Source of the DNA: Hyaloscypha bicolor E
Lineage: Eukaryota > Ascomycota > Leotiomycetes > Helotiales > Hyaloscyphaceae
Reading direction: 5' to 3'
Assembly (NCBI RefSeq): GCF_002865645.1
Contig: NW_020194691.1
Span: 682,001-746,000 of the forward strand
Length of the DNA stretch: 64,000 nucleotides
A program made the position numbers and the translations under genes. This document shows, in pieces, positions 42,227 to 52,997 of the stretch. How positions within the stretch are numbered: position 1 is the first letter of the stretch; the number at the start of each line of letters is the position of its first letter. The notes beneath the pieces were generated by a model. It did no database searches. It had not been told where the DNA came from and worked only from the letters and a program-made list of their open reading frames with translations.

Positions 42227-42901
42227 AGATGACTTTCGACTTTCGAATAGTGTGCAAAGCAGTGGAGAATATTTCGGAACTTTGAACTGATGTTGGGGGT
42301 CACTTAGCCTTATGATAAAATTACTAAGGTTTAGGCTTCAGCTGAAGCCTGATGTTGTCGAACCCTGTCCAGCGGAGACAAACATAAAATGGGCCAATGG
42401 CCAGGCATCTATCGGGCAACTTTAAAATGGGTCACAATAAGGGCTGCAGTCGAATCCAGATATGTGTTGGGGCGGCGAGTGAGACCGTTTGAATCTACTC
42501 GGTGTACATAGTCGGCGTCTGTGCACCTTCTGGAGGCAAGATGATTGGAAGCCGTATGGCGGGCTATCTTGGTTCGCTACTCGAATCATATGTACATACT
42601 GTAGATAATGCGAACAGACCACATTGAGTTCCTTTTTATTTTTACATTCATTTTTACAGGCAATCCACTAGATGGGCCTGAATTGAGGGACCAATTAACA
42701 AAGGGCAGTACTGACTTCGTTGTTTCAAACTCCTCTGACACTCGCTAAATATCGGAGGTATTTGCCCCTGCAAACGTTCAAGCTTTCAGCGCTTATGCGT
42801 GATAGTGCGGGGTACAACTGCCTGAAAAAGCTTAAAAATACTGATCTGACAATCTTCATTTCAACTATCGTCCTGGCAACAGAACTCCCGATACCTGTAA
42901 A
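42227..42901. promoter_or_regulatory. Divergent intergenic region, AAA ATPase / small secreted protein
   Basis: 675 bp between two outward-facing start codons; presumably holds both promoters. No gene is seen, and short frames here look random. Confidence 0.4.
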
Positions 42902-43567
42902 ATGTGCCTCTTCTATATCCTCGCTGTTTTTTTCCTCGTCTTGACAGGCTTCGCCGCCAAAGATGAGCAATACTTATCCATAACAGCCGTCACCACCGAC
43001 TCAAACGACCACGCTTACCTCGAATGCTGGCGCTTCCTCACAGCCTTCAGCGCCTACCCCACAGTTGGCAACTCCCTCGCCATCGCAAACACCACAAACG
43101 TAACATACGTTATCCTGCCGCCTCAGTCTGCTGAAGGAATTCATAAACCTCCTCATCCAATGTAAATATGCATGTCCTTTCCGTCCCACTCCCAGGAATC
43201 CCACTTTATACTCTATTGCGTCGATGTTCCCCACCACCACTAAAGCATCTTTGGTACTTCGTACAGGTTCTTCATCCTGCTGTCAGGCCTCGCACATGTG
43301 ACATTCCCGTTCAATGTTGAAGAGCTGTGGATTCGTGAAGGTGCGGAGAGCTTGATCGTTGCGAATGATGTAAACGGCGTGGGCCATTTCACGGAGTATC
43401 CGGGGGGGAAGGAGACAATTGCGTTGCAGGTGCCGTTTAAGGATGGGATTGTGCCGGCTCATGAGGTAGTAGGTAGTAGGGCCTGCCCGAGTTCTTTACA
43501 GAGCGGTAAAACTGAGGGGTATACAGTGGGAGGAGGGAAACAAAAGGCTTTGGGAGGATTGGTCTGA
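42902..43567 (+). CDS. Small secreted protein, two exons
   Basis: Exons 42902-43161 and 43267-43567 (GTAAAT donor, TACAG acceptor, phase 2), about 186 residues. The N-terminus MCLFYILAVFFLVLTGFAA is a clear signal peptide, with cleavage likely just before KDEQ. The mature protein contains ECWRFLTAFSAYPTVGNSLAIAN, YVILPPQSAEGIHKPPHPM, and after the intron FFILLSGLAHVTFPF and DGIVPAHEVV, a pattern I associate with fungal small secreted proteins lacking a known enzymatic domain. Only a few Cys are present, so it is not a typical Cys-rich effector. It faces the GMC oxidoreductase tail to tail, with 127 bp between the two stops. An extracellular role is inferred. Confidence 0.72.
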
Positions 43568-43694
43568 GAGCATGAAATTGAGAAGGATAGAGAGGTGAGA
43601 GGAAGAAATGAAGAATTAGATTTAATTTATTAACTTGTGCCTTTTATATACTCCAATCCTCTCCACTTCACCTCTAGATTCTTTTCATAAATCA

Positions 43695-45825
43695 TTACCA
43701 GCTGTTCGCATCCGCCAATACCGCTGCACTACCCTTCATGCCTAGGACGAAAGTCGGCAGGACAGGGAACGCACCCGGAGTCCTAGGGAACGCACTCGCA
43801 TCCACGACTCTCAGTCCTTTGGTTCCCCTGACTCTGAACTTCGAGTCCAGCACCGCGAGAGGATTATTATCACTACCAATCGCGCACGAACTCGTCGCAT
43901 GATGACTCCACGCTTGCGCTTTAACGAACGCCTTAACGTCGCAACTCCGGTTGCCCTGACACGGGAGCGTCTCGGTCCAGGGGCCCAGAGTGCTGTTCAA
44001 GCTATCAAACACACCCCTGCCCCACTGCACAGCATCAACATACGCCTGGAGATCAGCATCCGCGCCTGCCCCTTCGAAGAATTGGAAGTTGATGAGAGGA
44101 GTGTCGCGCGGGTTGTTGGAGGCGAGCTTCACCGTGCCGCGACTCTGTGTGTGGATCTTCACCATGGAGAAGTCAAAGTTGGATTGTGCGGGGCCAGGAA
44201 CCACATTGACAGTCTCCGCGGGCCAGTAGCCGTTGAAGCTACCAGCGGAGAGAGGGAACATCATGAAGTCGCGCTCATTAAGAGCGGCTTGGGAGGATTT
44301 GAACATTACTGCGCCGAGGGGACCTTGGATGTAGGGTCCTTGGCCTACTTCCCACTGGAAGAATGAGTTAGTGAGAGGGTCTTTGGAACATGGGAATATT
44401 GGTATTTCGGAATAGAGGACTTCTTACGAGTGGGAGGCAAGGGTCATCTGGTGTTGCGCCAAAGGTACAAGGCGGACCGATGGACGTGAAATCCTGACTT
44501 GCTTCTGCAGACACCCCCATCTCGGTGTTGTCCTGGAGATTGGTGCCAACACCAGGGAGATCCACGACCACTGAAATGTCGAGGGCTTTGAGGTCGGCTT
44601 TGGAGCCAACACCCGAGAGCATGAGAAGCTGAGGACTATTGAAAGTTCCACCGGCGACGATGACTTCTTTTCGGGCAAAGACTTGCGTCTTGACTCCCGG
44701 GTTGGCCGTGTAATTGTGCCTTGGGTCTGCATTGTACATGCTCTCTCCGGCGAGGTACTCAACACCGATAGCCCTGAAAATGGATGTTTAGCATTCGACA
44801 TCTCCGTACATATTCATTCCAAGTCAACATACCTAGGCACAGCTCCATTTGTGTTGAAAAGAATCTTAGTAGCGAACGAGTGCAAGCGAACGTCGAAATT
44901 TGGATATTTCTTCGAGCCATCGGCGTTCGTCGCATTCCATATATTGACGACCAAGGTGCGAGAAGAAACACGTCTGCCATCAACAGTCCTATGGGCAGGG
45001 CAACCAAATATGCCTACTTGCTGATCGTGATTCGCGTTGTTATTGTTAAGATCGCTATATGTCAAGATATTCGAAAGGTTCGCGGGATTCTGGCCGAAGC
45101 TTTGGGCTGTAGCTTGTAGCACTTTGAAAGCATTGGTCTGGTTTTGCAGGTACTGGGGGCCGTTGACAGTGATGTCGAGGGGGCCGCTGAAACCGTGCCC
45201 TGGAGTTCCTGGCGGGACGACGTGGTCGTGTTCGAGTTGGGCAAAATATTGTTGCATGTTATTATGCCTAAAAGCTATTAGTTTTGTTTCCCACAACTTC
45301 AACATACGAAGAAGATACTTACTTCCAGGATGCATCACCAGTGATCTGGGCAATATAGTCCCAATCGCTATGGCTTGGAAGTGCTGCAATGAGTGCGTTG
45401 TGAGTGGAGCATCCACCAAGTGTACCAGCGCGAGGATAGTACACGCCAAGTAACTTCGCTCCTGCGGGAGGATCCGTGCCAACATAGAACTGCCCGTCTG
45501 TGGTTTCCCACGTCAAGTGCTCGTATTGGGCAGTAATTGCATCGTCGGAATGCAATTTGACGAAGAAGTCCCACCGCATTAACGGGTCACTGAACGCCTT
45601 GAAAAACCAACCAGCAATTTCTTCGTTCGGGTTACTACCTTGGTCATCGCCTGCTTCCAGAAGGAGAACAGATTGTCCTGCTTTGGCAAGGTTGGCTGCC
45701 AATGTGCCGCCACCTGGGCCAGAGCCTACGACAATATAGTCATAGGTGTTCGAGCTGGCTATGACCGATGAGAAGAGGGAGAGGGAGAGGAGTGCCAAGT
45801 ACCAGAACTTTCCCATGTCGATCAT
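43695..45825 (-). CDS. Secreted GMC-family FAD oxidoreductase
   Basis: Four exons: 45825-45323, 45267-44833, 44773-44428, 44354-43695; about 647 residues, usual for the family (CAZy AA3-like). [20 protein letters not shown] is a signal peptide, so the start is 45825 or the Met three codons on. The FAD Rossmann motif [14 protein letters not shown] follows at about residue 34 and LLLEAGD closes the ADP site. The second GMC signature is [13 protein letters not shown], then [16 protein letters not shown]. The C-terminal catalytic segment is [15 protein letters not shown], with [17 protein letters not shown]. In the last motif the position often held by a second His or Asn reads Phe. The substrate is unknown (alcohol, sugar or aryl-alcohol). 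Exon 4 begins at TGG after CTAAC..TTCCAG, which keeps phase. Confidence 0.9.
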
Positions 45826-47359
45826 GGTGTCTGGCTGCTGGAGGGGAAGACAGCCTTGTTAAGAAAAAGGTGGGCTTAAGACCTAGAAGGTTCAATTGAC
45901 TAGAGGAAAGAGCTGCCCATGACATCCAACACAAAGCAACACCCGCCTTCTTATGTTCTAGAGCACAAATCTTTTGCCTTTCTTTACCCCACTCCCGATG
46001 TCAGGTCCACCACGCCCCTCCCCTGCAGTGGTGGCGGCTGAATCGAGGAGAATATCCTGGGTCATGCATTCTTGGAGACTGTTGGTTTCCGATACTTACA
46101 TGATGTTCCAATCTCCGGTAATGTTCTGCACCCGCCTCGCCGATGTTTCAGCGAATGACAGGCTTCGAGATCACGGAAACATGCATGCAACCCACGAGGC
46201 TTATGCTGGGATTTCTCCGGAAGGGGATCCGCGACCGACAGGATGGGATCAGGGATGCGTGGAATTTAGCCGGCATCCTAAATCAGCAGGTAAGCAAATG
46301 GAGAGACCTCCGTACAGTGAATTACTTACTACAAGATTTAGCATCGGCGCAGTCCAACATGTTCCTGGCAAATATATATGTACCGGACTTCGTGTACCAA
46401 ATAGAGTTTTATGACACCTCAGGGCCGAGAGTCCCAGTCTTGCGGCCCGATCCGCGGACCTAAAAATATTCAGTGGAGTTTGGGGCCCCCCATGATTTTC
46501 CCGGCGTGCTGGCGAAGATTGCTGAAGGTTGGGGCCAGAAGGGGTCCGAGCAAACGGACAAACAGGTCTTCGGGGAAAGATATTCTTAGTTACGAAATAG
46601 CCCTGCAGAAGACTCGAAGAGGAAAATAATAGCCGCTGCTGCTTGACTCGGTAATAAAAAACATGTTTGCGCACTTCTTCGGAAAGTGCACCTTGTGACG
46701 GATTTGTAATGGTTCTTTTGCAATGATTCATACTCAGCTCTTTGATTGCACAGATGCATCAGACATCAGACATATTCAGAAGGACGAGGATGCTCTGAAA
46801 GGGCGGATCAGAATTGCAAAGTATGAAAGTTTTGCTTGCGCATCAGTTTGGAAAGTTGGGACTATGTGCAGTGAAAACATTCGGACAAGCATAGAGTATC
46901 GTTCATTCGTCAACTGGAAGAGTAAGAGGCTGACTTGGCCAGAATCATGTAATCTTACCCCGCTCGCAAGCTCCGCCATTCTGGATCGACTGATCCTGGA
47001 GTCTGCGCCCTGCACGAAGGATGCATGGCGGGGCACTAGTTCGAATGGCAGGCAACATTTCGATTCCCACCAGTCAGGGCTACTCTGGTTCGTAAAACGA
47101 ACTGATAGCCGCTGGTCCCGCGCCGACGAATTGTTGGGAGCAGGCGCGGTTCATCATCTCAATAAATCATACTCCGTAACCGTCCAGAGTGTCTTGCCAA
47201 GCTTCATTGGAGACTCTTACGTGGATTTGAAGAGAGAGGCGGGATGTCTCAGCAGTGCAGCTCCTCAGCAGCTATCTGATCTTGGATGAAACCTTCCGGT
47301 ATCTAGTCGAACTATAAGAGAGCCGGCTTCGGGTTGGACGTAAGACGACCATTGTAGAT
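45826..47359. other. Intergenic upstream of the GMC gene
   Basis: About 1.5 kb of ordinary composition. It should contain the GMC promoter at its left side and the 3' region of the GRF gene at its right. Frames of 100-190 codons exist (for example 46723-47289) but show no family resemblance, no intron logic and odd composition; I treat them as chance. CCGCGGACC-type GC words lie near 46450. Confidence 0.4.
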
Positions 47360-48474
47360 TCAAGTCCTTCCTCGCCCCCGACCACGTCTCCTCTCAACGC
47401 TTTGAGCCATGTCGCTCTTGTAATGGCGGATGATTCGCTTGTCGAGCTCCCGTTCCGATTCCATTGCAGCAATCTTCTGCTGAAGCTCTGCGATTTTCGC
47501 ATCTTTTGCTTTCAGAGCCACTCGTGTGATATCTCGCCCTTTTGAAATGCCAGAAATCTTCAACGCATGTTTGTTCAGTAGCTCCTTGAGGCTTGTCGTT
47601 GTTTCCTCATCGATGTGTTGATCTCTGAGCAGATCCATGACCTCGTCGGTGATATCGTAGCTTTTGTGTACTCTTTCTCCACGATCCTCCGATGTTTCTG
47701 TATCCTCCTCTCGCTGTAGAGAAAAGTGGCTGGGTGTAGCCGATGGGCTGCGGAAGCCGAAACGATCATTTGCACCTTTCATCGTGGTCGACGGAGTGCC
47801 GAAGACATCGTCGTTGTTCAAAGCACTATTGGAAGCAGCAAGCGTTTTGCTGGTTCCCGTAACAGGTGTTGGCAGTGAATCGTTTTCATGCTTCCTCTTG
47901 CTTCCCGGCGTTGCTGCATAACTTGTCTTGATGGCCTTTCGAGGTGTTTCTGGGGACCGCATCCCTGCTTCCTCCGCAACATTTGCCATTGCCTTCTCCA
48001 TCTCTGGTGGCAATTCAAAACTGCTGCCATATTCGTCCTCATCCTCCTTCGCCAAATCTGTCATGAACTTGTTGCTCGTCGCCGCATGCCCTTCCACTGT
48101 CCTCTTATCTCTCGCTGCTTCTGCTGTTGTAGTTTGGCGATGGTCTGGTTCGTATCGAGTATTGCTCATGACTGCACCCATCTCCCTTGGAGCTGCATTT
48201 TCCTTCCAGAGGAAGAATCCGCAGCCGTTTTCCTTCGACTCCTGGCATGTGTAAAACCATCTTCCCTTGTTCGGTCCCTCTTTCTTGACCTGGAACTGTG
48301 TAGCTGGGAGTCGTGGATCGCAATTGCCTGCTGACCATTAGATGAGGAGCGCATGGGATTCGGACAGCAATCACAATGCCAGATTCCGTCTGCGAAGAGG
48401 CCCTTGTTGAGTCGAGACGTGCTCGGGCTCTTGAAAGAAGGGGGATAGTTGCCTCGCTTCTGGGGTGTAAACAT
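47360..48474 (-). CDS. GRF zinc-finger protein with C-terminal coiled coil
   Basis: Exons 48474-48375 and 48327-47360 with a 47-bp intron (GTGATT..CTAAT..CAGCAG) that falls inside the zinc finger; about 355 residues. Around residues 32-80 the spliced protein shows WHCNCDPRLPA, GRWFYTCQ and CGFFLWKEN, the GRF finger (PF06839) known from single-stranded-DNA-binding ends of topoisomerase III, APE2 and TTF2. The rest is Ser/Thr/Glu-rich and disordered, including ATPGSKRKHEND. A C-terminal helical stretch (KAKDAKIAELQQKIAAME) predicts a coiled coil, and the end is Arg/Gly (RRRGRGRGRT). A nuclear DNA-repair or replication accessory role is inferred; no enzyme domain is present. The start at 48474 (MFTPQKRG) is preferred over the Met at 48516. 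Confidence 0.8.
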
Positions 48475-51110
48475 GGTGATGCAGCATGGAAGGTGGCTGG
48501 AAGATGGATTCAGCAAGGAGAGATGTTGCTAACAATCCCTCCTCCAAGCATGCATGAAGGCGGTATCCTGAAGATATGTGTTCAAGTTCATCGTGGTAGT
48601 TTTGCGATGGTGGTGATGTTTCTTTGTTGCTCCTCAACCTCCGTTGCTCGAAGAAAGGAAGGTGGCGGGCGTGGCTGGTGCGTGGGGCTTCTGCGGCTGG
48701 TTGCTCGCTTAGCTACTCATCCCCCCCTATTTCGTCCCCGGCTTTGATAGATACAAAAGTAGTGGTGCCCCTGCCAAATCCCTGACCAGCTCGCGTACCT
48801 TTCTCAAACCAGGATTATCCGCCCAAAGTGGTAATTTTATATATGACTTTAGGTTAACTCTATTTTATCTATATACTAGTACCCTTCTAGGGAGTACTTA
48901 TATAATTGAGAATCTAATTCCCTTCTAGCCCCCTTCCCTATCTCTTAAGAAGGCTAGTTTTTATAATATTATTATAAAATAAGACCTTTTTTTATTAGTT
49001 ATATTTTAGCCCCTTATACGCAATTAATAAAAAAATACCCATAGAGCATCTCATCCGTACTCATTTCTTGACGAAATGATATGGTATGACGAACCCACTA
49101 CAAAATCAGCACGTCACAGATTTGTCTGGTAGATGGATGCGGCTCCAAAAGACTGTGTTGACAGCAAGACATATCAACCTGAATAAGCTAGAATGACTTT
49201 GTACAAAGAGGTTATAAATATATCGATCACCCTGTATGGCAGTAGAAACAAACACAATTTCAAAGCTCAACGGTTATCTATTGTGTAACCCCCCATCCAA
49301 TCCTTATGTTGTGACCGCGAAGAATCAGCTTACCCAACGAATTTTGCTACAGTCCAACCCTCGCGGAGGGAACTCTCTCTAGTTTTTAGGGTGGATACCA
49401 GCAATTGCAGTATTGTGGGTTAGCATAATGACCGCAAACCTCGCAGTGCCTTCCCAAATATGGCAAGTTTAAATGGTTGCACTAGATCATGTCAACTTTT
49501 CCTTTCCCAAATGCATTAAGTTATCCTTTCTTCTCTTACCCGACAACATTCCCAAGCACGTCTCGGATTCCAACAGAGGTAGAATCTGAAGACTTCGTCG
49601 TTATTGGCAAAGACCATACTAAGTGGTGGGTTTTGTTATCGTCGTGTTGAAGGATGGTTGATATCTAGAGTTCTTTAGTTCTTGTTAAACTGTTGTACTA
49701 TTGGTTTGTCGGTTCAAATTTTTGGTTGGTTGATGGAGAAGGAGAAGCTGCCTCTGTCAGAAAATAGGCATTTTTATGCTTCTTCACACCGTCGAGAAGT
49801 TTCGAAAGTCTAGTAGTCACTCACAGATTCGTGATTGGCCCTGGTGGCCTGCTCTGTCTAAATCACGGATATGGATATTCATATATCAGACTGCTGATTC
49901 GGTTACATAGAAAGTACCTAGGGGATTCACAGGATTTGGGAGACTTCGCAAAAGTACGTGTACTCCATGATGAAAATCCGAAACCAGCACCTTGATTCAT
50001 AAGAAGACGGAAATTATTAACTTATGAAGGATGGTTCAAGCTTGAATCTAATAAGCCTCTTTCTTGAAGAGTCTTATATGAAGACTGATGTCTTACAGTG
50101 CCATTTCGTTGTCTACAAGTATGCGTAGCCACTCAATAGGTATAAATATAAATAAAAGGATTTTAAAATGTCTGACTCGAAACAAAGACGGCGCTCTATC
50201 GATCTTGGAAGTCACGGGGACATTACGTTAATCAACTCCTGATATATCAAAGATATTTGAATAAGTCTCGGGTTCTTGGATCCCGACGCCCCTGTGTCTC
50301 GACCAGGCCCCTTTCATGAGACACCGGCCTTCAGACATCATTCCACTTTCTCAACTGTACCGCCAATATTTCTTGTAGCTCCGTCTTTCATAAAAGTTCT
50401 CGACTTTTTTATAATTCGATCCCTGCCCAGGAATACAAATATGTCCCCTGCATGCACTGCTAACCATTATCGGATGCTCATACTTTCAGAGTGATCCCCA
50501 GTCGTACTCTCTGCTCCCAGTTGATTGACTTCTTTCTTTCTTCTCTTCAAATAAGTTGATCCTTAGCTATATGCGCAAGCATCTCCTACGACCCAGACCA
50601 AGCCTCTCTAGCCCATGCCCCTCCGATGCCGTGATAGCTGGCTTGGTTGTACGTGCCTTTACCTTCAGCTTACTTGCTGTGTTCGTCGGGATACACTTCA
50701 TCAAGAGGATTGGGGAAAGGGACAGGTCAATGGGTAAGGAGATTGAGAGGTAAAGTGTTCTATTAGTGAAGGTAAATAGAAACGGCCATGTTGCTAGTAG
50801 AATGGAGCCTGGTTGGGGAACCGGATGGTATTTTGCGGAAGGGGCTGGGAGGTAGCATGGCAGCGAGAATTTGATGCAATGAGCCTTGGGAGCTACATCC
50901 TCGAAGTTTGCTGTTGATTCTAACGCCAATAATAAGCAAACGTAAAGCAAAAATGATAATTGCTTTGACCTGAGATTAGGAGGAATTTTTCTCCACATGG
51001 ACAACGTCAAGGATCTAATTGTATCAAGAACCAGGTCTCAAATTGCTCTCATTAATGCTGCCTTGAACACCTGCGCCAGCTAGTGTACATCCGCCATCTT
51101 CCCGAGCCAT
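48475..51110. other. Long intergenic stretch with an AT relic
   Basis: About 2.6 kb between the GRF gene and RPT1. 48,830-49,040 is AT-rich and looks like a short RIP-degraded relic. The rest has ordinary composition and no supported gene apart from a possible 60-codon frame at 50571-50753. Longer frames on the opposite strand (50567-51010) are overlapping and lack motifs. Confidence 0.45.
50571..50753 (+). CDS. Possible small single-pass membrane protein
   Basis: A 60-codon frame beginning MRKHLLRPRPSL. It contains one hydrophobic helix (AFTFSLLAVFVGIHFI) flanked by basic residues and ends KEIER. The layout would fit a small mitochondrial or ER membrane protein, but no family is recognised and the region upstream gives no splice support. 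Low confidence. Confidence 0.22.
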   Translation: MRKHLLRPRPSLSSPCPSDAVIAGLVVRAFTFSLLAVFVGIHFIKRIGERDRSMGKEIER

Positions 51111-52719
51111 CTAGTTGTATTGCATATAAGTAGCAGTAGAGTTGAACTTCAAGTTCCCTTTGATGACTTTGTCGACCGCGCTCAAGAAATCCTTCTCGGT
51201 AGCAACCTTCCTTCTTGCACGAATAGCAAACATACCCGCCTCCGTGCAAACACTTCTAAGCTCAGCACCAGTCGAGTTTGGGCAAAGACGGGAGATCAGC
51301 TCCCATCTGATGTCTCGCTCGACGGACATAGACTTGGCGTGGATTCGCAGGATGTTTGCACGACCCTCGAGATCTGGGAGGGAGAATTCGATCTTTCGGT
51401 CGATACGGCCGGGTCTCATGAGGGCGGGATCCAGAGTAGATGGTCTGTTGGTGGCGAACATGACCTTAATGTTTCCTCGAGCATCGAAACCGTCCAGTTG
51501 AGTAATCAGCTCCAACATCGTTCTTTGAACCTCATTGTCGCCACCAGCACCATCGTCAAATCGAGCTCCTCCGATAGCGTCAATTTCATCGAAGAAAATG
51601 ATGCAAGCCTTCTTCGTCCGTGCCATCTCGAAAAGCTCGCGGACCATTCGTGCACCCTCTCCTACATACTTCTGCACCAACTCGCTTCCAATGACTCGGA
51701 TGAATGTGGCGTCTGTTCTGTTGGCAACAGCTCGGGCGCAAAGAGTCTTTCCAGTTCCTGGTGGACCATAAAGTAAAGCACCTTTTGGTGGATCGATACC
51801 AAGGTTGACGAATCGCTCTGGTGATAACAACGGCATCTCAACAACTTCACGCAGCTTCTCCACCTGTTCTTTGCATCCCCCAACGTCACCATATGTTACA
51901 TCAGGCTTCTCCTCAACTGTCATCATCGTAACGCTGGCATCGATCTTTGGTGGGAGAGGTAGCAGGATTTGGTACTTGTTTCGGTCGACACTGGTCTCAG
52001 GTCAGCTATGAAATTCGATAAAGGCTCCAGAATTGCTTACCCAACTCTCATGCCCTCCTCGATATCCGTAGGACTGACACGCTCTCCGAGGTTCACGACG
52101 AACTTTGCTATTTGCTTGACGTTAATAACATATTTGCTCTTCTCGGTATCCTTCTCGTCCTGGATGATCTTCGTGCATCTCGCCACCTGTAATGGCTGCT
52201 CTTCGGACATTCGTTGTCTGTCGGCGGCGACATCCCAGAGATGAGGTGGTGCTAATCCAGTATCTGATTCCTTGACGCCAATCTTCTCATTCACGCTCTG
52301 TTGCTTCTCCTTGATCTGTTGTTCTAGTTTCTTGAGAGCGGCTGCGTAGGGTGCGGCGCCATAGGTTTTTAATACTTGAATATCCCTAAGAAGGTCAATA
52401 AGTGTGACATATGTGCCGGAGAGGGTTTCGTACTCATCGGAAAGAGGTGTGATCTTCTTTTCTTCGATTTCGTCGTCGGCGAACTGCCCAACTGTCAGCA
52501 GAATTCGCCCAGTACGCCCAGAATCACAAACCTCTTTCTTGTACTTTTCCCAAGAGGCACCCGTAGCCCTGTATATCCCCCATCTGTCAGCTTCTGGGAC
52601 AAATAGAGGGTGTGCAGCTGTGAACGGAGGCGCTGGAACCTCGCGCAGTCACATTCACGCGAGAGCCTCACAACGGGGGACAAAAATGGTAACAGCTTGA
52701 GAGATACATACGAAGGCAT
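51111..52719 (-). CDS. RPT1: 26S proteasome regulatory ATPase subunit RPT1
   Basis: Five exons: 52719-52712, 52568-52532, 52483-52434, 52385-52041, 51990-51111. The first three are tiny, but all phases close, giving about 439 residues, the expected length. N-terminal [15 protein letters not shown] and [14 protein letters not shown] lead to [10 protein letters not shown], then a coiled coil, the OB-fold region ([15 protein letters not shown]), Walker A GPPGTGKT (about 221-228), Walker [13 protein letters not shown], sensor [17 protein letters not shown], and the C-terminal tail STATYMQYN. It is one of six ATPases that unfold substrates and open the 20S proteasome. The [19 protein letters not shown] and YMQYN motifs distinguish Rpt1 from its paralogs. 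It shares a 278-bp divergent promoter with CCT4. Confidence 0.95.
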
Positions 52720-52997
52720 CTTGAATGTCTGTGAAGAGTTGGAAGATTCGTGCGCGTCGAGGAGATGATGTTGAAGTGTGTGTTGTTGTCTTTGAGATGG
52801 CAAGGCAAGCCAAACGTTACGAAGCACGGCGAGTCGGCAAGCTTACGAAAGTGGTTTAGCTTCCGCCCTTGGAAATCGCCCTTGCAAATTTTGGAGAACG
52901 CGGTTGAACAGTCGCTGGACGCGACGACAGCTCTTTTCCACACCTCAACAACAAAAACTGCTTTCCATTCTTCGAAACCAGATCGGAACATTTCAGA
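52720..52997. promoter_or_regulatory. Bidirectional promoter between RPT1 and CCT4
   Basis: Only 278 bp separate the two start codons, so control elements must be shared. GATGGCAAG (about 52795) is close to the yeast Rpn4 box GGTGGCAAA but differs at two positions. TTCTTCGAAACC near 52970 has a partial heat-shock-element look. Both are weak candidates; no TATA box is obvious. Confidence 0.5.

Noticed and set aside
47020..47090. tRNA-like TTCGAATGG / TTCGATTCCC words
   Set aside because: No acceptor stem or anticodon arm can be folded around them; no tRNA was found by eye in the window, though a covariance-model scan would be decisive.
46723..47289. 188-codon frame as a gene
   Set aside because: No family resemblance and an overlapping frame of similar length on the other strand.
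50567..51010. 147-codon minus-strand frame as a gene
   Set aside because: Composition is Leu/Ser/Pro-rich as expected for the antisense of the small frame at 50571, and no motif is present.
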